In this document: piece by piece, positions 9,938-18,402 of the stretch | Layout: each line of letters opens with the position of its first letter | Numbering within the stretch: position 1 is the stretch's first letter | Assembly (NCBI GenBank): GCA_945876865.1 | Contig: CAMCPZ010000006.1 | Location: 1 to 49,529 of the forward strand | Reading direction: 5' to 3' | DNA length: 49,529 nucleotides | Origin: Bifidobacterium breve | Lineage (GTDB): Bacteria; Actinomycetota; Actinomycetes; Nanopelagicales; Nanopelagicaceae | Notes under the pieces: generated by a model | Told to the model about the DNA's origin: nothing | Database searches by the model: none | What the model saw: the letters and a program-made list of their open reading frames with translations, nothing else | Translations under genes and position numbers: made by a program

Positions 9938-9962
9938 CTTTCCCATCGTAGGCTTAGTTGTC

Positions 9963-10553
9963 GTGAGCACCCAAATCTACCCGCTGATTAAGCCCGAATT
10001 GAAGGTTTGTGTTGTCGGAAAATCAAGTGGCGAGATAGCCGAGTATTTCAATCTCAATCAGGCTCCCTTAGAGCAAGCTGATGGAGCTATGTTTATCGTT
10101 AGCGCTGTTGATGGAATTTCAGCAGGTGACATCGAGATTTGGAACACTGCTCGTGAACTTTATGTTCCTTCTATGGTGTTAATTTCAGAACTAAGCAATG
10201 GCGAAACTGATTTCGATGACATGAGTGCGATTGCCGGGCGAATCTTAGATCCGGTTCAAACTCCATTCCTGGTTCTACATGATGATGCCGGAAATCCAAC
10301 CGCTCTTATCGATCTAGAAACTTTAAAGTTGTCTGACTATTCAACGGGTTCTCGAGTCGAGCTAGAGAGCGATCCTGAACATAAAGTTCTAGTCTTCGAT
10401 TTTCGCAAAGAATTTTTAGAAGCAATTGAAGAATTTGGGCCGAATAGTTTTGAAGAAGCACTTAGCTTTCCAGCTATTCCGTTTATTTCTGTGAACGGTC
10501 TCGGCAGTTTCGAGATAGCCTCTTTGTTAAATAAATTACCAAGCCGCAGCTAG
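9963..10553 (+). CDS. Degenerate EF-G-like GTPase-domain protein
   Basis: I do not know its function. The 196-aa protein follows the second half of the EF-G GTPase domain: DGAMFIVSAVDGI (about residues 40-52; EF-G has DGAV..FDAV.GV), EIWNTARELYVP (EF-G ETVWRQADKYGVP), a DF.. segment, DPVQTPFLVL, ALIDLETLKL, and a tail IPFISVNGL..FEIASLLNKLP like EF-G IPVFCGSALKNKGVQALLD. The nucleotide motifs are gone: the NKMD box reads SELS (76-79), no GX4GK[ST] P-loop or DTPGH box is present, and EF-G domains II-V are absent. A GTG at 9963 is the likely start. It is divergent from pgsA and convergent with the HIT gene, which it overlaps by 18 bp. Confidence 0.7.
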   Translation: MSTQIYPLIKPELKVCVVGKSSGEIAEYFNLNQAPLEQADGAMFIVSAVDGISAGDIEIWNTARELYVPSMVLISELSNGETDFDDMSAIAGRILDPVQTPFLVLHDDAGNPTALIDLETLKLSDYSTGSRVELESDPEHKVLVFDFRKEFLEAIEEFGPNSFEEALSFPAIPFISVNGLGSFEIASLLNKLPSRS

Positions 10554-11069
10554 CTCGGCGCGGGTTTGAGATAACAGCTGCGGAAGCACTTTGGTCTGAC
10601 CAATTAGTGGCATGAAGTTTGCATCTCCGGACCAGCGCGGAATTACATGTTGATGGATATGGTCTGCGACGCCCGCGCCAGAAACAGCACCTTGGTTCAT
10701 TCCCAGATTGAAACCACTTGCACCACTTACCGCTCGAATCGTCTTCATCGCATGTGCCGAGAGTTCGGAGATTTCATTTCGTTCACTAGTTGTTAAATCG
10801 GTTAGATCTCCCACATGTCGATTGCTACAAATTAGCAGATGCCCTGCGTTGTATGGATAAAGATTCATGACTACATAAGCTTCTCGGCCACGGGCAACAA
10901 TCAAACCATCTTCGTCATTTAATCCAATAATTCTGCAGAACGGACATTCAATTGAGTTATTTGGAAGCGGACGATTCTCCCCCGAAAGGTAAGACATGCG
11001 GTGCGGCGCCCATAAACGCTGCCAACGATCTGGCATGCCCACGCCGCTGGAGAATTCTTGATCGCTCAT
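10536..11069 (-). CDS. HIT-family hydrolase/phosphorylase
   Basis: HIT proteins act on nucleotide phosphate esters; the actinobacterial member at this locus is, as I recall, an Ap4A phosphorylase-type enzyme. The 177-aa protein has the CPFC metal-binding pair near residue 40, the conserved YPYNAGHLLI segment, and the catalytic histidine triad HIHQHV in ADHIHQHVIPRW. The ATG at 11069 lacks a Shine-Dalgarno; a TAGATT hexamer formed from the thrS stop codon ends 5 nt upstream, so it may also be transcribed on its own. It follows thrS with an 8-nt gap. Confidence 0.9.
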   Translation of the reverse strand: MSDQEFSSGVGMPDRWQRLWAPHRMSYLSGENRPLPNNSIECPFCRIIGLNDEDGLIVARGREAYVVMNLYPYNAGHLLICSNRHVGDLTDLTTSERNEISELSAHAMKTIRAVSGASGFNLGMNQGAVSGAGVADHIHQHVIPRWSGDANFMPLIGQTKVLPQLLSQTRAELAAAW

Positions 11070-11077
11070 TTTGTAAT

Positions 11078-13069
11078 CTAAATCTGAATTCGATTTGCCA
11101 CAGCCGAAAGAACTTCAGCAATAGCATCATCAACTGAAATTCCATTCTTCTGTTCACCATTGCGATATCTGAATGAAACTGCACCAGACTTTTGATCCTC
11201 TTCGCCAGCAATCATCATGAAAGGAATTTTCTCTAGCTGAGCGCTTCGAACTTTCTTCTGCATACGATCATCAGAAGCATCAATATCAACTCGTATTCCA
11301 GCCTTGCGCATCTTCGAGACGACTTCATCTAAGTAAGGAACGAAGGTATCTGCTACTGGAATTGCTCGAACCTGAACTGGTGCAAGCCACGGTGGGAAAG
11401 CTCCTGCATAATGTTCAGTTAAGACACCGAAGAAGCGTTCGATAGATCCAAACAATGCGCGGTGAATCATCACAGGTTGTTGTCTTGAACCATCTGAAGC
11501 TTGATATTCCAGATCAAATCTTTGTGGCAATTGGAAATCAACTTGAATCGTAGACATCTGCCAGGTGCGACCGATTGCATCTTTTGCCTGCACCGAAATC
11601 TTTGGACCGTAGAACGCAGCTCCCTCAGGATCCAACACAAGTTCCAGATTCTGTTTAGTAGCTGCAATTCGAAGTGCCTCGGTAGCAGCCTCCCAATCAG
11701 CTTCAGAACCAACAGATTTCTCGGGATTGCGAGTAGAAAGCTCTAGATAAAAATCTTCTAATCCATAATCTCGCAAGAGATTAAGAACGAAAGTTAAGAG
11801 GCTATCGAGTTCACCAAGCATCTGATCTTTTGTGCAGTAAATATGCGCATCATCTTGGGTAAACCCGCGGGCTCTGGTAAGACCATGAATTACACCAGAT
11901 TTTTCGTAGCGATAAACAGTTCCGAATTCGAATAACCGGAGCGGCAATTGGCGATATGAACGCGAAGAAGACTTGTAGATCAGATTATGAAATGGGCAGT
12001 TCATAGGCTTCATGTAGTACTTCTGGCCCGCCCGCTTTATGGTGCCATCTGCATGTAGCTCTTCATCCATAATCATCGGTGGATACATTCCTTCGGAATA
12101 CCACTGTAAATGGCCTGATGTTTCGAAGAGTGCTGCCTTGGTTAGATGTGGCGAATAAACGAATTGATAATCTTCTTCTTCATGGCGCTTGCGCGAATAA
12201 TCTTCCATCGCCCGACGAATGATTCCACCCTTTGGATGGAAAACCGCGAGCCCTGAACCAACCTCTTCTGGAAATGAGAATAAATCTAATTCAGTTCCAA
12301 GGCGGCGATGATCGCGCTTCTCTGCTTCTTCGAGTAGATGCAAATAGCGATCTAATTTCTCTTGCGACGGCCACGCAGTTCCGTAAATACGTTGCAACAT
12401 TGGATTCTTCTCAGAACCTCGCCAATATGCGGCAGCTGTTCGCATCAACTTAAACGCAGGAATATGTTTTGTGGAAGGAAGATGCGGACCACGACAGAGA
12501 TCGCTCCAAACTGGTTGCCCATCGCGTCCTAAGTTGTCATAAATGGTTAATTCACCGGCACCCACCTCAACGCTTGATTCGTCATCTGCGTTATTTGATT
12601 TAAGCCCAATTAGTTCGCACTTGTATGGCTCGTGCGCCAATTCAGCAAGTGCCTCTTTCTCTGTTGTAACACGACGCTTAAATCTTTGTCCCGACTTAAT
12701 AATCTTGCGCATTGCCGATTCAAGTTTCTCAAGATCATCTGGATTGAATGGCCGCTGTGGGTCAAAGTCATAATAGAAACCATCTGTGATTGGTGGCCCA
12801 ATTCCTAGCTTGGTATCTGCAAAGACTTCCTGAACAGCCTGGGCTAAGACGTGAGCAGTTGAGTGGCGCAAGACTGCAAGGCCCTCTGGAGATTCAATTG
12901 AAATTCCCTCAACCGCATCGCTATCTTTGAGGTCGGTCCAGAGATCTTTTAAATCACCATTTACTTTGCAAACGATAATTTCAGAATTTTCGGCAAAAAT
13001 TTGAGTCGGCTTAACTTCAGAATCGACTGACTGCGGTTTACCGTCAACCACAATCGAAATAATTGCCAT
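11078..13069 (-). CDS. thrS: Threonyl-tRNA synthetase
   Basis: ThrS charges tRNA-Thr. The 663-aa protein has an N-terminal TGS domain (about 1-60), the second additional/editing domain with [11 protein letters not shown] (HxxxH type), the class II catalytic core with zinc ligands in KPMNCPFHN and DDAHIYC, motif 3 in [15 protein letters not shown], and a C-terminal anticodon-binding domain. It lies 4 nt downstream of the pab fusion gene. The stop is TAG, which appears to double as part of a promoter for the HIT gene. No T-box leader is seen, but the gene is not first in its unit. Confidence 0.98.
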   Translation of the reverse strand: MAIISIVVDGKPQSVDSEVKPTQIFAENSEIIVCKVNGDLKDLWTDLKDSDAVEGISIESPEGLAVLRHSTAHVLAQAVQEVFADTKLGIGPPITDGFYYDFDPQRPFNPDDLEKLESAMRKIIKSGQRFKRRVTTEKEALAELAHEPYKCELIGLKSNNADDESSVEVGAGELTIYDNLGRDGQPVWSDLCRGPHLPSTKHIPAFKLMRTAAAYWRGSEKNPMLQRIYGTAWPSQEKLDRYLHLLEEAEKRDHRRLGTELDLFSFPEEVGSGLAVFHPKGGIIRRAMEDYSRKRHEEEDYQFVYSPHLTKAALFETSGHLQWYSEGMYPPMIMDEELHADGTIKRAGQKYYMKPMNCPFHNLIYKSSSRSYRQLPLRLFEFGTVYRYEKSGVIHGLTRARGFTQDDAHIYCTKDQMLGELDSLLTFVLNLLRDYGLEDFYLELSTRNPEKSVGSEADWEAATEALRIAATKQNLELVLDPEGAAFYGPKISVQAKDAIGRTWQMSTIQVDFQLPQRFDLEYQASDGSRQQPVMIHRALFGSIERFFGVLTEHYAGAFPPWLAPVQVRAIPVADTFVPYLDEVVSKMRKAGIRVDIDASDDRMQKKVRSAQLEKIPFMMIAGEEDQKSGAVSFRYRNGEQKNGISVDDAIAEVLSAVANRIQI

Positions 13070-13073
13070 GTCC

Positions 13074-14774
13074 TTAGCCTATCGAATGCGCATGGAGAAT
13101 TTCCCGCAATTTATCGCTCCACTGCTTACTTATTTCATCCTCTTGCAATTTTCGACCTGCTAATTCACCAACAGGTTGTGCGACTCTAAGTGCCGATAGC
13201 GCAAAGGCATGTGAAGCCCTACTTAATTGCGACTCATCAACCTCAGCTTCTATCGCTAAGCCCGAAGAAATAATTAGGCCACGAATAATTCCCGGCAGAA
13301 CTCCTGCACCCAGCTCAGGTGTTACCCAAAGTCCATCAATTCGAAATACGAAGTTAGATACTGCCCCCTCGCATACCTTTCCATTTTGATTCACAATGAC
13401 GAACTCGTCAAAGCCATCGACTCTGGCTTGCGTTAAAAGATTTAGATTTGAAGTATATGGAAACCTTTTATGCCGCTTTGTTTCTGGCGAGAAATCAAGG
13501 CTCTTCAAACCGACCTTTGCCGAATGCGATGCGTCAATATAAGGATCAATCGAGACCTGGAAATTTTCGCCGAAGGTTAAACGCAGCCTTCCAAGTTCAA
13601 TCTGATCCAATGAACCTATTGCATCCATAATTTCGTAATCACTTGGAATTTCAAATCCCAATTCCCCAGCGCTCTTGCGTGCCCGGTTTAGATGTTCCTT
13701 AAGTAATTGCGGCTTACCATTTTCAACTCGAATAGTTTCAAAAAGGCCAACACCAAAGGGCCAGCGATCACTTTGAAATCCACCAGCTATTGAAAGCAGC
13801 CTCGCAGCCTTTAATTCGGTCTCTTCCCATTCGGCCGTCGCATCGCTCGACCAAGTAATTCCTGCACCAGCTCCAAATTTCAATCTCTCCCCGTTGCGCC
13901 AGAAGATTCGGATTGCAACACTAAGGTTTGCCGATTCACCTTCAATCCAACCAAGTGCTCCACAATATGGGCCACGATCAGTTGGCTCGCTGTCAGCAAT
14001 AATGTTCATTGCAGATTCTTTGGGAGCCCCGCTAACTGATCCTGGCGCAAGAATTTCCGTGAAGATTAGTGGCCAAGTTAATTCATCACGCACTTCTCCG
14101 ACAATATCAGAAACCAAATGTTCTAGCCCTGGATGTAACTCACTTCTAAATAACTGCGAAGCTTTGACGCTTCCTGCTTTGCAGATTCGTCCAAAGTCGT
14201 TGCGCATCAGATCAACAATCATCACATTTTCAGCTCTGTCCTTATCCGAGAAAGCTGCTCCGGTTTCAGATAATTTACGTGTTCCCTTTATCGGACTTGT
14301 TTTAATGTGCGAACCTTCGCGAGCCAAGAAAAGTTCCGGAGACGCAGATGCAATCTCAATGTCAGGCAATCTCAAAAACGAAGCGAAGGGCGCTGGGTTC
14401 TTATCCAGAATCTTCGAGAACAATGGAGCGATTGAGATCTCCTTGGAGATCTTCGTTGAAAGAATGCGGCAGGCATTTACTTGATAAACATTGCCTAACT
14501 TGATCTGCTCGCGAATTTTGTTTACATAATCTTCAAAGTCCGGCTGCAACATTGAACTCTGCCAAACTTCAGAAAGCCCGTTCCACTCCCCGGTCTCAGG
14601 GAAGCTTGCGCCTCGAACAACGGTCGCAAACTTTGCAAATAAATATTTACCCTCAAAGGTTGTTGATACCGCCCAGAATCCGCCGTCGTTTAGCGAATCC
14701 GGATCACTGGTTACTTCGATTAAATCGGTAGCCAGAACCCCATTCATCCAGAAGAAAGGTCGGTTCAAATCCAC
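13074..14774 (-). CDS. pabB: Fused aminodeoxychorismate synthase component I / 4-amino-4-deoxychorismate lyase (PabB-PabC)
   Basis: The protein would convert chorismate plus ammonia to aminodeoxychorismate and then to p-aminobenzoate for folate. Residues 1 to about 330 are a chorismate-binding domain ([73 protein letters not shown]). From about 340 the fold-type IV PLP lyase follows ([46 protein letters not shown]). The glutaminase PabA is not in the window. The start is a GTG at 14774 with a TAGCGT hexamer ending exactly 6 nt upstream and no Shine-Dalgarno, so a leaderless mRNA is likely; thrS and the HIT gene follow. Confidence 0.9.
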   Translation of the reverse strand: MDLNRPFFWMNGVLATDLIEVTSDPDSLNDGGFWAVSTTFEGKYLFAKFATVVRGASFPETGEWNGLSEVWQSSMLQPDFEDYVNKIREQIKLGNVYQVNACRILSTKISKEISIAPLFSKILDKNPAPFASFLRLPDIEIASASPELFLAREGSHIKTSPIKGTRKLSETGAAFSDKDRAENVMIVDLMRNDFGRICKAGSVKASQLFRSELHPGLEHLVSDIVGEVRDELTWPLIFTEILAPGSVSGAPKESAMNIIADSEPTDRGPYCGALGWIEGESANLSVAIRIFWRNGERLKFGAGAGITWSSDATAEWEETELKAARLLSIAGGFQSDRWPFGVGLFETIRVENGKPQLLKEHLNRARKSAGELGFEIPSDYEIMDAIGSLDQIELGRLRLTFGENFQVSIDPYIDASHSAKVGLKSLDFSPETKRHKRFPYTSNLNLLTQARVDGFDEFVIVNQNGKVCEGAVSNFVFRIDGLWVTPELGAGVLPGIIRGLIISSGLAIEAEVDESQLSRASHAFALSALRVAQPVGELAGRKLQEDEISKQWSDKLREILHAHSIG

Positions 14775-14780
14775 GCCCTA

Positions 14781-14786
14781 ACGCTA
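14781..14786 (-). promoter_or_regulatory. -10 element for leaderless pabBC-thrS transcript
   Basis: TAGCGT on the minus strand, 6 nt before the GTG at 14774. No -35 match is obvious. Confidence 0.5.
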
Positions 14787-14880
14787 GATGAACAGAACCG
14801 AATCGTCCCGCTTTGGCGCTTGCCCGTTTGGTGCGCTAGATTTGCCCTCTTGATTCTGCAGGAATGTTGAATATAAGAAT

Positions 14881-14953
14881 GCGGACGTAGCGCAGTTGGT
14901 AGCGCGGAACCTTGCCAAGGTTCAGGTCGCCGGTTCGAACCCGGTCGTCCGCT
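14881..14953 (+). tRNA. tRNA-Gly (GCC)
   Basis: The cloverleaf closes fully: acceptor GCGGACG with CGTCCGC, D stem GCGC/GCGC, anticodon stem GAACC/GGTTC around loop TTGCCAA (anticodon GCC), T arm GCCGG-TTCGAAC-CCGGT. The discriminator is U, as expected for Gly. CCA is not encoded. Confidence 0.97.
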
Positions 14954-14991
14954 CTGGTGCACCACATGTGACGAAAGCTGCAGGAAAAGAT

Positions 14992-15065
14992 GGTCGGATG
15001 GCCGAGAGGCGAGGCTCAGGACTGCAAATCCTGCTACACGGGTTCAAATCCCGTTCCGACCTCCA
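14992..15065 (+). tRNA. tRNA-Cys (GCA)
   Basis: Acceptor GGTCGGA pairs with TCCGACC, the anticodon stem CAGGA/TCCTG holds loop CTGCAAA (anticodon GCA), and the T loop TTCAAAT is present. The discriminator is U, the Cys identity base, followed by an encoded CCA at 15063-15065. It is the second member of a Gly-Cys-Val tRNA cluster. Confidence 0.97.
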
Positions 15066-15113
15066 TAATTAACTAACTTAAATTATGGATCTTCTTACAA
15101 GTAAGGAATGTCA

Positions 15114-15464
15114 ATGAGTGGGTTAGAGAAATCAGAACGACCTTGGGGTCGTTATGAAGTTCTTCAAGAATCTGCAACGCATAAAGTTAAATGCATCTGG
15201 ATGAAACCAGGAACCAGACTTTCATATCAGCGTCACAAGCACCGCGCCGAACATTGGTTCATTGTTCAAGGCACAGGCGAAGTGACAATCGATGGCGCAA
15301 TCTCGCAAGTTAAGCCTGGTGACACCGTTGAATTCAAAGTCGGAGTTCTTCACCGCCTTGCCAATACCGGCAAAGATGAAATTATCTTCGTTGAAGTTCA
15401 GACTGGAAGTTACTTTGGAGAAGATGACATCGAGCGCTTGGAGGATGACTTCGGTCGCGCATGA
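15114..15464 (+). CDS. Single-domain cupin, mannose-6-phosphate isomerase type II C-terminal-like
   Basis: The 116-aa protein matches the C-terminal cupin domain of bifunctional GDP-mannose pyrophosphorylase/phosphomannose isomerases: RPWGRYEVL, KPGTRLSYQRHKHRAEHW (metal-binding His cluster), GTGEVTIDG, and GVLHRLAN. The expected activity is fructose 6-phosphate/mannose 6-phosphate interconversion, though related cupins also act on other sugars. I prefer the ATG at 15114 because AAGGA (15103-15107) lies 6 nt before it; the in-frame ATG at 15108 abuts that sequence. It sits alone between tRNA-Cys and tRNA-Val, which is unusual. A mannose-phosphate supply would feed GDP-mannose for PimA. Confidence 0.85.
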   Translation: MSGLEKSERPWGRYEVLQESATHKVKCIWMKPGTRLSYQRHKHRAEHWFIVQGTGEVTIDGAISQVKPGDTVEFKVGVLHRLANTGKDEIIFVEVQTGSYFGEDDIERLEDDFGRA

Positions 15465-15477
15465 AATAGAAGTTGGG

Positions 15478-15483
15478 TAATAT
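15478..15483 (+). promoter_or_regulatory. Candidate -10 element for tRNA-Val
   Basis: TAATAT, 22 nt before the tRNA. Just after it CTTAAGG occurs twice with a 10-bp period (15491-15497 and 15501-15507), the second copy running into the tRNA 5' end. Confidence 0.3.
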
Positions 15484-15505
15484 TCGGCATCTTAAGGTTA
15501 CTTAA

Positions 15506-15577
15506 GGATCGTTGGCTCAGCGGTAGAGCACCACATTGACATTGTGGGGGTCACTGGTTCGATCCCAGTACGGTCCA
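15506..15577 (+). tRNA. tRNA-Val (GAC)
   Basis: Acceptor GGATCGT pairs with ACGGTCC (one U-G wobble), D arm GCTC..GAGC, anticodon stem CCACA/TGTGG with loop TTGACAT (anticodon GAC), T arm CTGG-TTCGATC-CCAG, discriminator A. CCA is not encoded. Confidence 0.96.
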
Positions 15578-15594
15578 CTGAAATATCGCTGTTG

Positions 15595-15600
15595 TAAGAT
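15595..15600 (+). promoter_or_regulatory. -10 element for leaderless nitroreductase transcript
   Basis: TAAGAT followed by exactly 6 nt and the ATG at 15607; no Shine-Dalgarno can fit. Confidence 0.55.
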
Positions 15601-15606
15601 TCCCAA

Positions 15607-16362
15607 ATGAGTTCGGATTCAATCAGTCGCGATGCAGCATGGGTCTCTAATTTTCTAGCTTCTCGCAGGTCCACTCGCGATTTTCTTCCCACTCCTGTTC
15701 CGCAGGAAATAATTGATCAGATTCTGACTGATGCTCTGACCGCGCCAAGCTGGTCAAATACAAGACCATTTAAAATTGCAGTGGCCACCGGCGATGTAAG
15801 AGACCGAATTAGTGGCGAATTTCTTTCTCGTTGGGGCGTGCTTTCAAGAATTATGCGCAAGGGCTTGAAAAACAAATTGCGCCTTATCTATTCACGCTAC
15901 GGATTGCCAACAAGCAACCGAATGATTGTTAAGCCGTATGTACCAGAACTTCGACCAAGAGCCCAAAGAGTTGGTAAAGAACTCTATGAATTATTTGGTG
16001 TAAAACGCGGCGATCGCGATGCCCGAGACAAACAGTGGGGAAAGAACTATTCGTTCTTTGGCGCACCGGTAGAAATGTTTATCTATATCCACAAAAGTCT
16101 TAATGTCTACGCGGCATCTGATGCAGGTTTGATGATGGAAAACTTGATGCTATCTGCTCATGGTCATGGGCTTGGCACATGCGCACAGGGTGCAGTAAAT
16201 ATCTGGGATGACGTAGTCAGAAAAGAATTTGAGATCCCAAAGGATTACCGACTTCTTTGCGGAATGGCTATCGGATACCCGAGTGATTCACCTGTGAATT
16301 CTTTCAAGGCTCACCGCATTGGTGCTGATGAAATTTTGTTCAAGACCAAAAAACACAAGTAG
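15607..16362 (+). CDS. Nitroreductase-family FMN oxidoreductase
   Basis: The 251-aa protein is a nitroreductase-fold flavoenzyme using NAD(P)H; the physiological substrate cannot be told. Visible features are the N-terminal FMN-binding ASRRSTRDFLPTPVP with SWSNTRPF near residue 50, a central insert of basic residues (about 75-125), and the C-terminal LMLSAHGHGLGTC and GYPSDSPVN segments typical of the family. It begins a plus-strand run after the tRNA cluster and has the leaderless start layout. Confidence 0.88.
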   Translation: MSSDSISRDAAWVSNFLASRRSTRDFLPTPVPQEIIDQILTDALTAPSWSNTRPFKIAVATGDVRDRISGEFLSRWGVLSRIMRKGLKNKLRLIYSRYGLPTSNRMIVKPYVPELRPRAQRVGKELYELFGVKRGDRDARDKQWGKNYSFFGAPVEMFIYIHKSLNVYAASDAGLMMENLMLSAHGHGLGTCAQGAVNIWDDVVRKEFEIPKDYRLLCGMAIGYPSDSPVNSFKAHRIGADEILFKTKKHK

Positions 16363-16378
16363 CAGCATTCATTTCGGG

Positions 16379-16407
16379 TTGTATATACGGTGGGCCAACC
16401 TTAAAAT
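16379..16407 (+). promoter_or_regulatory. Promoter of the secreted metallopeptidase gene (leaderless)
   Basis: TTGTAT (-35), a 17-nt spacer and TAAAAT (-10, 16402-16407), then 6 nt to the ATG at 16414. This is the best complete promoter in the window. Confidence 0.65.
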
Positions 16408-16413
16408 TTAGGC

Positions 16414-17592
16414 ATGAAAATCACCGGCAAGAAGTCTTTGGCAATTATTGCGGCAATCTCATTACTCCTCGTTTCGCAACCGTCAATGGTTTCAGCGAAG
16501 AGTGCAGACACAAACAATCGTAAGTTCACGAAATGGGATTACTACTCTTACAAATACGTTGGCGACAAACTTCAACGCCAAATTCTTCCATCGCAGGATT
16601 TCAACGGATGTAACCCATGTTCCTGGACCAGCAAGGATGCGCGAAGCGCCAAGAGCTTTGATCCGATTAGAGCGCAAGCATTCAAAGCGATAAAGGCTTT
16701 TGGATCAAACAAGAAGGCTGCTCCATCGACTATCGAATGGGTTCCAACAAAGAATGTTCAACCATCTCTGTTGAAGATGTATAAGAAACTAAACACCGAT
16801 GCAATCAATTATTGGCAGGCGGAACTCTCTAACCCACTTCCCTATCGATTGCTGATCGGCACCGAGAAAGATCGGGCCGAAGTTAAAACGAGATTATCCG
16901 AAACCCAGAACGGTCCAAGTTCTTTGCAGATGATGAATAATTTCTTCGATAGATATTCAAAGCTGCAGGACTACGAGAAAGCTCGGCCTGTTGGCGGAGG
17001 AATGCCTGGGAAAGACACTTTGATTTCTAACGGGAAAGATATTTACCTTGTTACCTACCATGTTGGTTCTTTCACGACTGATCAGAAAGTTTTTACGACA
17101 ACTACAGCACATGAAATAACTCATATTCTGCAAATCGATAGATCAAAGAACATCGGTTATAACAACGATATGCCGCCAACCCTTTGGGAAGGCAGCGCAG
17201 TTCTTTTTGGTTCTGGAATCCCAATGTCTAATGTCGCTTGGTATAGCGATGAACTAGATCATCAATTGATGAGATTCTTGAGCAACTTCGCGACCGAAGT
17301 TCCGATGAAGACTGAAGCTGACGCAGTGAATTTGCTAGTGAAGGCAGAAAGAACTGATGCCGAAGTCAGCATTGAAGCCGGATATTACCTTGGTGCGGTT
17401 CTCTTCGAATGGCTTGTTGCGAAGTATGGTGTTCAGAAATACTTGGATCTGTTGGATGCAACAGGAACTGCGCCAAGTTTTAATGACGCAATGATTAAGG
17501 CTTATGGGGTTGGTAAGGCAGATATCTACAAGCAAGCAGCACCATATGTTCTAAAGAATTATCAGCGGGTTCTCAAAGTATTCAATAGTTAG
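16414..17592 (+). CDS. Secreted HEXXH metallopeptidase-like protein
   Basis: Not a family I can name. The 392-aa protein has a Sec signal peptide (KKSLAIIAAISLLLVSQPSMVSA, cleavage near residue 28). A zinc motif HEITH lies at 233-237, with Glu259 in LWEG 21 residues later, the spacing and WEG context of gluzincins (M1-like HEXXH...E). A CNPC pair (66-69) could form a disulfide. The C-terminal half has GYYLGAVLFEWLVAKYG, similar to helices after the active site in gluzincin folds, and no membrane anchor. Probable role: an exported protease, perhaps for peptide scavenging; this is inference from motif and signal peptide only. Confidence 0.75.
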   Translation: MKITGKKSLAIIAAISLLLVSQPSMVSAKSADTNNRKFTKWDYYSYKYVGDKLQRQILPSQDFNGCNPCSWTSKDARSAKSFDPIRAQAFKAIKAFGSNKKAAPSTIEWVPTKNVQPSLLKMYKKLNTDAINYWQAELSNPLPYRLLIGTEKDRAEVKTRLSETQNGPSSLQMMNNFFDRYSKLQDYEKARPVGGGMPGKDTLISNGKDIYLVTYHVGSFTTDQKVFTTTTAHEITHILQIDRSKNIGYNNDMPPTLWEGSAVLFGSGIPMSNVAWYSDELDHQLMRFLSNFATEVPMKTEADAVNLLVKAERTDAEVSIEAGYYLGAVLFEWLVAKYGVQKYLDLLDATGTAPSFNDAMIKAYGVGKADIYKQAAPYVLKNYQRVLKVFNS

Positions 17593-17625
17593 CGTTATGC
17601 TTGCATGAATTGAAAGAGGGCCGAC

Positions 17626-18393
17626 ATGCTTAAGAAGGTTTTAGTAACTGGTGGCACAAGTGGTATCGGTCGCGAATTTGTAGATGTATTTGCAAAGAAT
17701 GGCTTTGAGGTTTGGTTTACCTATTTCTCTGAGGGAGAAAAACCAGCTGAAGTAACAGGGGTATATCCAAAGGGATCTGTTACTGGATTCAAACTAGATC
17801 TTGCCGACTATGCATCTATCGAATCTCTTGCATCTGCGCTTCCTTCAACTCCTGATGTTTTAATTCACAATGCTGGGCTCGGCTCAAAGACAGTCGAAAA
17901 GGTTTCCAATACACCGCAAGGTCAGGCGGAAGCGCTGATCAAAGTGAATGCGATTGGAACTCTTTGGCTTAACAATCTCTTGCTACCAAAGATGCTTGAA
18001 AGAGGAAGCGGAAAGATCATTCTCCTCTCCTCGGTTGGCGGTGGGGTTACCCAATTTCCAGGATTTAACTATGCAGATGGCATGAGCAAAGCGGCAATTG
18101 CATTTTTGGGAAGAACTTTAGGAGCAGATCTTGCCCAGACTGGTGTTGATGTTTTCACGATCTGTCCCGGAGCAACCAATACGCCAATGTTCCAGGCAAG
18201 CACACTTAATCATTTAAACGCTGACGAGCAGAAGAAAGTAATTGCTTCGCTTCCTAAATTCCGTTTGATAGATCCCCGAGAGATTGCTGAACTGGGTTAT
18301 TTCCTTACAACTGATGCCGGAAAGTTATTGCATGGGGCAGTTCTCGATGCCTCGATGGGGCTCGGAGTGAATCCAGGACTACTACTGAAGTAG
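17626..18393 (+). CDS. Short-chain dehydrogenase/reductase
   Basis: A 255-aa Rossmann-fold NAD(P)-dependent oxidoreductase of unknown substrate. The coenzyme motif TGGTSGIG is at residues 8-15, HNAG at 81-84, and the catalytic Ser in LLSSV at 135-136. The Tyr/Lys pair is spaced oddly: Tyr149 and Lys155 (YADGMSK) are 6 residues apart instead of 4, although Ser136-Tyr149 spacing is canonical. PGATNTPMF follows. The ATG at 17626 has an AGAGGG Shine-Dalgarno 5 nt upstream. The stop codon overlaps the -10 of the TetR gene. Confidence 0.88.
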   Translation: MLKKVLVTGGTSGIGREFVDVFAKNGFEVWFTYFSEGEKPAEVTGVYPKGSVTGFKLDLADYASIESLASALPSTPDVLIHNAGLGSKTVEKVSNTPQGQAEALIKVNAIGTLWLNNLLLPKMLERGSGKIILLSSVGGGVTQFPGFNYADGMSKAAIAFLGRTLGADLAQTGVDVFTICPGATNTPMFQASTLNHLNADEQKKVIASLPKFRLIDPREIAELGYFLTTDAGKLLHGAVLDASMGLGVNPGLLLK

Positions 18394-18396
18394 AGT
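18391..18396 (+). promoter_or_regulatory. -10 element for leaderless tetR-lysE transcript
   Basis: TAGAGT, whose TAG is the stop codon of the SDR gene, ends 6 nt before the ATG at 18403. Confidence 0.5.
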
Positions 18397-18402
18397 TCGA
18401 CC

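Noticed and set aside
9510-9962. Upstream extension of the plus-strand EF-G-like frame across pgsA
   Set aside because: It is antisense to a well-supported membrane enzyme and its translation has no family similarity; the GTG at 9963 starts exactly where the recognisable part begins.
13894-14484. A 196-codon plus-strand open frame inside pabBC
   Set aside because: Fully antisense to conserved chorismate-binding motifs, low complexity, no similarity or start signal.
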